A stretch of DNA of 64,000 nucleotides from Mya arenaria (Eukaryota > Mollusca > Bivalvia > Myida > Myidae): NCBI RefSeq assembly GCF_026914265.1, contig NC_069125.1:7460117-7524116 (forward strand). Direction: 5' to 3'. Both the position numbers and the translations under genes were made by a program. How positions within the stretch are numbered: the stretch's first letter is position 1; each line of letters begins with the position of its first letter. This document shows, in pieces, positions 45,701 to 56,700 of the stretch. A model generated the notes under the pieces. The model worked only from the letters and a program-made list of their open reading frames with translations, had not been told where the DNA came from and made no database searches.

Positions 45701-46297
45701 CAATATATACATCAATACATATATATTGAAGTATAGATATAATGTTTGACAATATGGTATCGCAATACGATTTCCATCATGTCGATATATTGTTTATAAA
45801 TTGATAAAAAATCAATGAAGTGTTAACTGTGTTTAGTTGTCAATGTTCATATTTTTAGATGATAACAAAAAAAAAGTAAAAATGAATGGTTTGTTTATAT
45901 CATTTTATTTGAACCTTTATTATTTATGGAAATCCTTATGATGGGTGATTCAAATCTTATATTAAGAAATCTTAATTACAAACAGAAGAGGCGAAAGAAA
46001 ATGATCAAATATCAATATATTGCAATAAGGCATTTGCATGTTGCAATATATTGCAAAACAGTAAACTGTATTTGGCATATAATTCTACTATGGTTTTATC
46101 AATGCATTCCCATACACACATCAATATTTCTTGAGAATCGGTCAAGATGGCTGAAGGTGGGATAAAAAGTATGTCATATTATTCATATGGTACTTACCGT
46201 ATTTAACATTATGACTGTTTCTTCTCTTTGCAGTGATGCGATGTTAGAAATCAAAGATGAAGATGACGAAGATCTCATAATCGATACTCCACAATGA
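39733..46297 (+). CDS. INO80E: INO80 complex subunit E
   Basis: Seven exons with consensus borders and agreeing phases: 39733-39801, 40229-40299, 41094-41216, 41670-41748, 42191-42233, 44534-44684, 46234-46297, giving 199 residues (human protein 244). The N-terminal block IDYKQKYKVLKKKLKFLVYE, then CFLEEL, RRLLKVSRD and FLLDRLLQYEKVDE matches the conserved coiled-coil start of INO80E. A Ser/Asp-rich stretch (SGDSDMTASSDSE) and a Lys-rich middle follow. The end DEDDEDLIIDTPQ corresponds to the conserved acidic C-terminus. INO80E is an accessory, metazoan-type subunit of the INO80 nucleosome-remodelling ATPase complex in the nucleus. Intron 5 carries a mariner. The coding exons look intact. Confidence 0.93.
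42550..43931 (+). mobile_element. Mariner transposon, internally deleted, in INO80E intron 5
   Basis: Inverted ends start CGAGGTATGTTCGGAAAG and continue TTCCCGGA at both sides (from 42550; to 43931). The right flank is TA; the left is TG, so the TA duplication has probably lost one base by mutation. Frames 42903-43232 and 43250-43609 encode the helix-turn-helix (AVFEWHRRFKEGRES, DDERCGRP) and the catalytic motifs TTDETWF and YSPDLAPLDF. The block between the first and second aspartate motifs is missing (TTDETWF runs straight into DNAPAH) and there is a frameshift, so no active transposase. Confidence 0.9.
43937..44180. repeat. Dispersed repeat, related to 29945-30125
   Basis: Shared ordered phrases: GTGTGTATA, TCATAAATGCT, GAAGGCAATAT, AATAGGTTTG-like and GGTAATAAAAC. 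The mariner lies directly next to it, so the mariner may have inserted into this repeat. Confidence 0.45.
44685..46233. other. INO80E intron 6; no element recognised
   Basis: AT-rich, with a short poly-C tract at about 45467. No conserved frame seen. Confidence 0.4.
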
Positions 46298-46917
46298 AAC
46301 AATCAACATAAACATTGAATAATACTTTCAAGATGGAAACATTTTGGACGGACAAATGGCTTAAAAGAAGTTTCTTACATTGGATATCTGAATGTGATTG
46401 TAGAGTTTTGTTGCTAGCCTCCCGGAGAGCCAGGCTTTTATTGTCTGCCTTTTCATTTGAAAAGTGCAGGATGTATTGATAATGGATAATTTACAATGCA
46501 AAACATTTGTTATTTGAAAACAGCATGACTTATTGTTTGGTATTATTGCATGTATTGACACTTGGTACTTTGTTATTTGAAAACAGCATGAATATATTAA
46601 TGTTAAGTACATTTTATTAATTTTATTTTCCTATACTTTTTAAATATTTAACACTTTTCCATGACTTTGCCATCATTCTTTTTTCATGATAATGTAGGCT
46701 AACATATTGTGTACACGACAAAATAAAACAGAACATTAAGATAGAACAAGAGGCTAGGAGCATGCAAAATGTTTTACAAGAAGTTGTATGTTTACTTTAA
46801 CCTCTGTGAGAGTTAAAAAGTCTGCAAAATAAATGATTGAAAATGAGTTTTTGTCTTCCCCCTTATCAAGAGCAGGCTGGCATGTTGCTGGTGTGTTGAA
46901 ACATCATACTGGTGTTT
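46298..46917 (+). other. INO80E 3' untranslated region and flank
   Basis: AATAAA signals at 46722-46727 and about 46827 are plausible polyadenylation signals. No other gene. Confidence 0.5.
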
Positions 46918-47113
46918 GGGTCTGTAAGTTTATTTACTTGCACTGGGGTAAGTCCCATTTAACCCTGGTTCGAGCTACACTGGTTCGTTAACATGCACGA
47001 GTGTAAAGCACTGTCACACAGGACTCCCAAAAGTATTTTTAGTGGTGCTGCAGGGAATCGAACCTGCAACCCCTGGATTGACAGTGAAGTGTTGCCACTA
47101 AACCACTGATCAG
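46918..47113 (-). repeat. tRNA-derived SINE
   Basis: The minus strand carries an A-box region TGATCAGTGGTTTAGTGG and B box GGTTCGATTCC with a good T-stem (GCAGG/CCTGC). A body of about 120 bp follows (GGGAGTCCTGTGTGAC, TTTACACTCGTGC). The tRNA head plus extended body is why it is called a SINE and not a tRNA gene. Confidence 0.7.
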
Positions 47114-47603
47114 CCACTCCGTGTACTAACAGGAGTGACATGTATCAACGATCAGAATTTAGCAAAAGGATTGACCCTTGCTAAATAAAATGCCTATTCT
47201 GCTAGTTGTAAGTTTCAACTTACTGATTTGTTTATTGTTAATTGTATGCTCCGGTTTAGCACTGACAAGGTACATCGGTAGCTTGTGAACGGCCTTTTAC
47301 CATTGCGAACTTAAGATGTATTAAGGAACAACATATTTCACATTCATAAAAGCCCAAATATACGTTATTTTGACTATTGAACCTTCAAAGAAACCTTGAC
47401 CTTTAAGACTGGGTTTTGAAGCGCAAGAAAATTTGATTATTTACCCCAAAGTGTGCCCTTGACCTATGACTTACAGATCTTGATCTTTATTGCAACACAG
47501 TATCATCTTAACATTAGTAAATATTTTTGCAAAGTAATTTTAAAATCTGAAAGTGCATCAAGACAATCTAAAGCTAAATTGTTTTATTTTCATCACTGAC
47601 CTT

Positions 47604-49391
47604 TCTTGTGCGCAACACTCGCTAGCCATGTGCCCAACACTCGCTAGCCTTATGCCCAACACTCACTAGCCTTGTGCCCAACACTCGCTAGCCATGTGCC
47701 CAACACTCGCTAGCCATGTGCCCAACACTCGCTAGTCTTGTGCCCAACACTCGCTAGCCTTGTGCCCAACACTCGCTAGCCTTGTGCCCAACACTCGCTA
47801 GTCATGTGCCCAACACTTGCCAGCCTTGTGCCCAACACTCACTTGCCTTGTGCCCAGCACTCACTGGTCTTGTGCCCAACACTCGCTAGACTTGTGCCCA
47901 ACACTCGCTAGCCTTGTGCCCAACACTCGCTAGCCGTGTGCCCAACACTCACTAGACTTGTGCCCAACACTCACTTGCCTTGTGCCCAACACTCACTAGA
48001 CTTGTGCCCAACACTCACTTGCCTTGTGCCCAACACTCACTTGCCTTGTGCCCAACACTCACTAGTCTTGTGCCCAACACTCACTTGCCTTGTGCCCAAC
48101 ACTCACTAGTCTTGTGTCCAACACTCACTAGACTTGTGCCCAACACTCACTAGACTTGTGCCCAACACTCGCTTGCCTTTTGCCCAACACTCACTAGTCT
48201 TGTGCCCAACACTCACTTGCCTTGTGCCCAACACTCGCTAGTCTTGTGTCCAACACTCACTAGACTTGTGCCCAACACTCACTAGACTTGTGCCCAACAC
48301 TCACTAGACTTGTGCCCAACACTCACTAGACTTGTGCCCAATACTCACTAGACTTGTGCCCAATACTCACTTGCCTTGTGCCCAACACTCACTAGTCTTG
48401 TGCCCAACACTCACTTACCTTGTGCCCAACACTCACTAGTCTTGTGTCCAACACTCACTAGACTTGTGCCCAACACTCGTTAGCCTTGTGCCCAACACTC
48501 GCTAGCCGTGTGCCCAACACTCACTAGACTTGTGCCCAACACTCACTTGCCTTGTGCCCAACACTCACTTGCCTTGTGCCCAACACTCACTAGACTTGTG
48601 CCCAACACTCACTTGCCTTGTGCCCAACACTCACTTGCCTTGTGCCCAACACTCACTAGTCTTGTGCCCAACACTCACTTGCCTTGTGCCCAACACTCAC
48701 TAGTCTTGTGTCCAACACTCACTAGACTTGTGCCCAACACTCACTAGCCTTGTGCCCAACACTCACTAGACTTGTGCCCAACATTCACTAGCCTTGTGCC
48801 CAACACTCACCAGACTTGTGCCCAGCACTCACTTGCCTTGTGCCCAACACTCACTTGCCTTGTGCCCAACACTCACTAGACTTGTGCCCAACACTCAGTT
48901 GCCTTGTGCCCAACACTCACTTGCCTTGTGCCCAACACTCACTAGTCTTGTGCCCAACACTCACTTGCCTTGTGCCCAACACTCACTAGTCTTGTGTCCA
49001 ACACTCACTAGACTTGTGCCCAACACTCACTACATTTGTGCCCAACACTCACTAGACTTGTGCCCAACACTCACTAGACTTGTTTCAACACTCACTACAC
49101 TTGTGCCCAACACTCATTAGACTTGTTTCAACACTCACTACACTTGTGCCCAACACTCACTACACTTGTGCCCAACACTCACTACCCAACACTCACTAGA
49201 CTTGTGCCCAACACTCACTAGACTTGTGTCCAACACTCACTAGCCTTGTGCCCAACACTCGCTAGCCTTGTGCCCAACACTCACTTGTCTTGTGCCCAAC
49301 ACTCACTTGTCTTGTGCCCAACACTCACTAGACTTGTGCCCAACACTCAACTGTCTTGTGCCCAACACTCACTAGACTTGTGCCCAACACT
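47604..49391 (+). repeat. 22-bp minisatellite, about 80 copies
   Basis: The core TGTGCCCAACACTCACT repeats every 22 bp with few indels. Variable positions (ACTAGA, ACTAGT, ACTTGC, GCTAGC; TGTCC for TGCCC) recur in fixed orders, showing higher-order duplication. Since 22 is not a multiple of three, all three frames cycle through the same 22-residue peptide; the stop-free runs are an artefact. There are no unique spacers, so it is not CRISPR-like. Confidence 0.95.
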
Positions 49392-50784
49392 GTCTCATTG
49401 TGGTGTTATTCTAAAATACTCTGCTAAATGTTGGCTGGATCATTTGCTGAAATTAGTGCTTACGGAAAAACTACTGTTGAAGGAGGGGTGGAAGTATCAG
49501 TTTTTCTTTTCGAGACAAGATCTTGTTTTTTAACTTTTATTTCATACTTTCTCCATCATTTGTATGTGCCTTGAAACGTGACCTGTATGCAAATACATTT
49601 ACAATAAATGCTTGACATTTTAATTAATTTCTTACCGCCAACCCTCTGTTTTTTATAGTGCAAGTAATGATTGTCCAAACATGATATATATCGTTTATTA
49701 ATACCAATTCTTCAACATTCAAAGTAAATACCATTATTATATTAAGTTTTAAACACACAAAGTTGCATGTATACCTGTTAAGTTTTCTTCACCAAAACAC
49801 GGACAATAAATGAACTGTCATTTCTTAAATTTAACTCAAACTTGAGAAAATAATCTCATAATATAAAGCAACATACCAATTGTTCAGAATTAAAGGTAAC
49901 CATAACAAATTTCAACAATATGATTCTTCTCAAAACAAATTTCTAAGTAGATATTGGCCTGGAAGGTCGATCATTCTCCTAAAATCCTAAAAAAATGTCC
50001 GTTTCGGGTAACCCGACCCTACCTTTAAAAATGCGCTGACCCTAACTATTTTTTCCGTTTCTGAGCAAAAAAATATTCGTTAGCGAATAGAGAGTTACGA
50101 AGAGTGGATAAATGCAGATTTTAATCAGAATTATTGTTTATATGATAAAACAAAGTCAGGCAATGACAGTAATGTAGGAAAGACTGCCATGTGAAAGAAA
50201 ACACTCTAAACTTATAACAGATTTTGAAAAAAAATAAAAATTAATAAATCCCTACCTACCCTACCTAGAAATTTTGGGAAGGTTACCCTAAACAATTATT
50301 TTTTTTGGCCCCATATGAAAATTTAAACATTCTATAACTGACTACAAAGGTTTAATGCTATTTGAGGTGCTGTCTTTTGCATACACAACTATTTTTATTT
50401 CACAAATCAAATTAGGCATACCAAGATAGCACTTAACATTGATGAATAGCTTTAAATATAAATAAATGAAACTATTTCTGAATCGTATTACGACCATTTT
50501 ACGCAATTTTATCAACAAATGTCCACAACTTGCATTGACCATATTCAGTTTCTGCAATAATTATCATTGAACACTATTATAATGCCATGTTTCAAAATCC
50601 ATTCATCACTGTTTGAAATAATAATTAATACCAAACAATAATACACTTTATAACACAAAGGTCTGGGCAGCATTACAGAAGCATCACTTAGAGAAGCATC
50701 ACAAGATAAAATTGTACCTTTTTTCATAAATTCAACAATTACCAATGTTTTGTTATACCACTGGTAGGAAGTGCAAATCACTCG
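49392..50784. other. Intergenic, including the 3' untranslated region of the CARF-like gene
   Basis: No gene seen. At 49990-50310 a dispersed-repeat-like stretch starts GGGTAACCCGACCCTACC and ends with an imperfect inverted CCTACC...GGTTACCC. AATAAA on the minus strand at 50394-50399 is the likely polyadenylation signal of the gene ending at 50785. Confidence 0.45.
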
Positions 50785-53700
50785 CTACTGGTTTGCAACC
50801 TCTTTCCGTATCAACCTTGTTCGGGGTTTTTTCCTGACCGGTTCAACCACTTCTTCGACAACTGTTTCGTCATGATCCTGTTTAAACTCAGTTTGGAGAT
50901 GGACTTCAATCGACTCATCATAACTGTGATCTGAAACCCTATCACCATCATCAAAAGTAACATGCTTTCCGTGCAAGTGTTCCACTTTCTCTGTACCATC
51001 GTCCTGTTCAATGCCATCAGTAGCTTCATTAATACTGTTACTCTGAATAGCACTCTCAACAATATCTGTGCCATGTTCTTGGTTCATGGTAGCTATCAAG
51101 TTACTTTCTTCCGCATTCCGTGTACTAATATTAACACTGACAGTCTGTGGACTGTGGAAGTTTAAAGCATGACCAAGACCAGAATTAAGAAGACTAGTTC
51201 CCTGAGGAATTGACTGGGTCATGGGGTTGAGTATTATCATCTTTGTAGTGGTAGTAGGTGTGGACTGGTTTGAGGTGAGCCTTAGAGTGTTGTGGACGTG
51301 TTTCAGCTGCTGTCGGATCAATTCCTTGTGCTGGTTTTCAAGAGTCTTACACATGTCCTGGATGGTTTTGTCATTTGGTAGAGCCATCTGCTCCAGCAAT
51401 TCTTTTTCTCGAGCTTTATAGGAAGCAACCTAAAACAACACACAGAATATTGTTATATTGTAAAGAATATTAGGTTTGTAACATGAGTTTTACAATATAT
51501 AAGAGTACCTCTTCATAAACATGGAGAGCATCTAGATGCTTTTTAATGAAATCCACAGAAACTGAAATCTTGTTTATGCAAACCCTAACCTTTGCCTCTA
51601 AAGCTTGAATTTTCATTTCTCTTATGGCAGCTTGTCTTTCGAGCTCAGAAACCTTGTCCTGTAGTTGCTGGATCCTTAGCTCGGAGGTAGAATCTATGGT
51701 GGGTGTGGCATGGATATAGGTGGGACTTGTTGACACTGTTTCCTATATAGAAATAAGCCAATGAGAGTTCAAATAATAACACTCATCAGGTGTATTCATT
51801 TCAAAGGACAGCAATCAGTGATTTAAGGTATTAAAGTATAAGTCACAATCACACAATACCAAACAATGTATCTGAAAATTTAAGGGCTAAGACTTATTTT
51901 TAAAAAAGAAATATGGTAATATACAAGTAAAAGTTCTGCCCATTGAAACAAATAAAATAGAAATTTCACTTTCAAAACAGTTGCACAAAATCTAGCATAT
52001 AATGCTAAATAGCAATTAATTTCCTACATTCAGGGTAATTTTGCTGTCAGAGAATTAAGAACATTTTTTAAAATTTTTAACCCATCACAAAAAAAAAACT
52101 AGATACTGAACAAGTTTCATCGAGATACAATCAAATCTGAAGGCTGTATCATCTTAACAAGGCATTGTTTACAGGCGCACTGATTTTTTATACTATCAAG
52201 GCCCATAATCTAGGCATGCATGGACCGATCTGGCTGGTTTTCGAAAGGAACCAAGCTCTAATGGATATGTATATATACTGTACAAGTTTCATCGCGATAC
52301 AATCAAAACTGAAGGCTGTATCATGTTAACAAGAATTTGTTTACAGGTGCACGGACGCACATACTACATACACATTTCCATCGCATAAGCTTTTCTGGCC
52401 TTTGGCCTGTAGACTAACTAGGGCATTTCAAAAAAGAAGAAAAAAGTGAAAAAAATCCTACTTAAACACTAAGGATAAGTAAAACCCGCTTAAAAGCCCG
52501 AACAGAGTTCATGGTACAGGTACCTGTTGGGAGTCTGACAAGGCTGGAATGTGTCCACTCTCATCCTGGATAATCATGATTGTTTGTGTGTCATTGAGTC
52601 CGACCGTCTCAATGGCCCCTACCCCAGTAACCATCCCGTCCAAGCCACGGTGAGTCATAGACATGTCCGAACTGTGCGTATACGCTAGAAAATGGGCAAC
52701 ATTGGTGATTAGCATTGCTGCATGACTATCAAATTATGGGCAGATCACTAGCCTAAATCTATATATGAAACCTTAACTTGATGTAATGATTCAGTATTTC
52801 GTAACAACTACCTACCTGTTATTTTATTAACAAAGAATAATCTAATCATGAATGAAATGGTAACAAAATAACATTGCTTGATTTTTGACCTATGCAAAAA
52901 TACAAATGATTTTATTCTTAAGAATTGAAAATGTTGCTTCTACTATTGTGAATGGGGCCAATTTTTCTGCATGGCCAGTGTTAAAAAACACATTCACAGT
53001 GGTCGAAATTAGCACAAGCCCGCAAGCCCTGCACTGGTAAAATGTCTTCTGGGCTTGCTCAAATTCTGAATATTATATAGCAGGGCTTGTTCAAAAATTT
53101 GATTCCAAGCAAAGTTATAAGAATTCGGGCTTGTTCATCCAAAAGTCTAATTTTGATGACTGCATTCATGCTGATTTAAAGTGAGTCACTTCAAGTCCAA
53201 CTTACGACTTAGGGTGTCGTGAAGGTTGACAGATCCAGAGTGGATGGAGTGGATGGAGAAACCCTCAGTAGGAATGGATGCTGCTGCCTCTTCATTCTCA
53301 AACCCCACAGATACTGGCTGGTTTATGTCCTGTTATGAAAAGAATGAGTATAATATCATAAAAAATATAACTTTAGATTTTAGCTGTGAAGGGTAATGAA
53401 AGGGTGATACACACTGTAATTGTGCCCTCGTTGAGAAAATGTGGGCATTCTTCAATCCATAGAAATGAATGATTTAACCTGCCAAATATTTCTTTTGTTT
53501 TGCTGAAAAATGAAAAAATGATTATAAAAATACACACATTACTTTAAATAAACACAATTCTTTACAATTTCTGTCAAATTCATTATGTTCAAATTATTCA
53601 CAACCAACTTGGAATTTTCACCCTTTTCTGTAGTACCACGTCCTAAAAGCTTGGCTTAAACCCTACTTTAAATCCCCCACACTTGCCCACTTACGCATTA

Positions 53701-56700
53701 TAACAGTAATTTATCCATGCATTATTATCAATTATCATGATTACCACAAATTGTTTTATTTACATAGGTTAGAAGTTTTTTTGTGACAATGTTATTTATT
53801 TTGACACAATTATATTTAAATTCAAACCTCATTACAGTAGTATGTACATCAAAGCATCCTGAACACAGTTCTTTTAAACTCCAAAATGCCTCTAACATTA
53901 ATTTAATGCATTACAATGCTTAATTCGCCTACCTGTGTGATTTGAATCTGGAATGTAGTTTGTGGATTTCTGAAGTGTGTCTTGTAGTGTTTGATCGCCT
54001 CATCCCGCCTGTTGAAGCCATTCTTACACTTGTAGCAGTGCCAGTGAGCTCCCTTAAATCGCTTCTCTCCCTTTATAACTCCCACAATCTCACAGTTGGA
54101 ACAACAGCGCAAGACCTTCAGACCTTGAAAATAAATGGTAGACTCAGTGTTTTCAAAAAGAACCAGCTGCTGGTCAAAAATGGACGGTTTATACCGCAAT
54201 TGTACCGGTTCAAATCTTGAAAAATAAATAAATTTTAAGTAGAATAAATAAGTAGTAGCTGTTTGGTAGTTTTACTATTTGAGAAGGTTCAACCCGAAAC
54301 TTATTCAGGGGTCGACACTAACCAAAATTTGAAATCAGGTGTCCCTTCCTGAAATTAGGAGTCCCTTCAATTTTTTTTACATTTTTTCATCACTTAACCT
54401 GTTTTAATATTAAATTAAATATGCAAATACCGTGTCTTTCAAACACCATATTATACATGTTTTCAACAGCATGTTATGACAAGTAAGTAGCACAATGTCA
54501 GACATACGAAGCTCTGGGAATGGCAAAAAGACTCAATCTTCTCATCATTTGTTTTATACATATAACTCTGCAAAAGTTAAACTGTCATTTTTCTCTTAAA
54601 AAATGGGAAATAATTTTCTAAGTTACCAGCAAACTCAATCCCCTTGTCAACATGCTTGACTCGGTAGTGTGCCTTGAGAATGGTAGGGTCAGTGTAGTAT
54701 TCGGACTTCACACAGAAGGGGCAATGCATGTGGGGGGCTCGGTCTATGCAGCTTGCATCAAAACATTGCTCCGGCTGATAGTTGGCCTCTGTTCCTTTTA
54801 TTCTTACACTTGGATGAGTCTGCAAGAGATAGGAATGTAGGACGAAGCGAACCACTTCCCAAGTGAACCAGGACTAAGTGAACCACTTGGTGAGACGAAG
54901 TTCACTTGGTCCTGAAATGGTACACTTAGGAACTGGTTCACTTGTGAAATGGTTCACTTCGTCTGGCACCCAAGAGATATCAAGCCTTCATTTAAAAACT
55001 TTGCAAGATCACAGCCTTCCTCTGACTGTTTTATCAACATTGGCACCAGGGCATGAAATATGTGGGTCATCAATGATCAAGGCTGTTAAACCACAAGCAT
55101 ACAAACTCTCATGCCTCGATCTACCGCTCAAGAACATACTAGTTAGTTAATGTGGCTAATGAACATCCTTACAAAAAAAATATTATAAAAGTCTTGAAGG
55201 CAAGAAGAAAATGAAATCCAATTTTCCTACTATGAATGTTGTCATTGCGGTGTATGTTGTATGTTCGCTAAGATGCCGATGGTGAAATAATTTGTTTGAA
55301 TTGTAGCTGGGAAAATCTACTTCCTTTTCTAAAAACGTCAGCAAAATGGAGAAAATGGCGTCCAAAACAAAAATTTAAAACCCATGCCCTAATGGCTTTG
55401 GTTACATTACACTATTAATGTATGGCGTACCATTCGCGTCATATTTTCACGCAATTTCGGAAAAACGGATGAACCAAGCAGTTTCATCTGCGTCAATAAT
55501 TAACAATTTGCAAAAGACACATTTCTTTTAATTTATATGTATAAAATATAGTTACTAGTTTTGGAATAATCAAATGGTTGCAGGTCAAGAAGTCCATGAG
55601 TCAAAACCATTCATCATTGACAAAGGTCTTTGTGTAAAATTGTAATATAATTCCCCTTAATTCATAAATTGCGATCGTACAGTGAAAAACAATTACTCTC
55701 TGAACAATAATTATTGTTCAACAAAATAGCATCTACAGTTCTTCTTAACAAGCTACAATGTACATGTAGGAATAAGAATAAATAATGAAAATCAGATTTT
55801 CTTTATTTTCTTTATTAAGAGGAACACTGTAGATTTATATGTTTTCAACTGAGTCCAGAGATTTAATTTTACTCAGTTTTGTTCATTTCACTTCCTTTGC
55901 CCTTTGTACACATTTTTTCTTAATTATTTATTCATTATTTTCTTCAAACTTGAGGTACATGTATACCCATAAAATATTTTTATTTCTATATATGTACAAA
56001 AAAACCTGTCAAGCATAAAATGTTTTCCTTACCTTTATTACTTCATTTCCATCATCATCATGAAAGGATTCACCGCCACTGTAACCCGCTCCAGTATCGT
56101 CATCGCCAACATCATCATCTTGATGATCATGTTCGATTTCCTTTTCTTCTTTAATCTTTGCATATCGTTTGATGTGGTTCCTGACAATTTTACCATCTGG
56201 GAAGAACCTCTTGTTGTATATACTGGTAACATCCGGACAGATTGTCAGTGCATACTCGTGCAACATTTTTTTAACTGTATGAGTGTCCGTAATACCTTGG
56301 GAACAAATTTCATAGATTTTTTGTATGAGTCGCTTGTCCGCATGTTCGAGAGCACCTCCTTCCTGTCAAAGTAAATAATATTCATGTTATGGTTTGACCT
56401 TCACAGTCACTCCTAACCTTTGTGAAGATCATATAATACTGGGAATTGGTTATAGAATGATGACCTTGACTCATGAACTTTATGAAGACCATACAATACT
56501 GGGAATTGGGTATGGAAGGATGATCTAGACTCATGACAGTTTTGAAGATCATATTATACCAGGAATTGGTTACAGAATGATGACCTTGCTCCTGACCTTT
56601 GTTAAGGTCATATAATACTGGGAATCGGTTATAGAATAATGACTTTGCTCCTGGCCTTTGTTAAGGTCATATAATCAGGGTTCCCGCTGGCGATCGCCAA

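Noticed and set aside
47604-49391. CRISPR-like appearance of the short repeat
   Set aside because: Units abut with no unique spacers, and the genome is eukaryotic.
48508-49533. Three long forward frames encoding CPTLTRL-type repeats
   Set aside because: They arise from the 22-bp minisatellite, which cycles through all frames; open runs depend only on the TTG unit variant replacing TAG. No start context, splice sites or homology.
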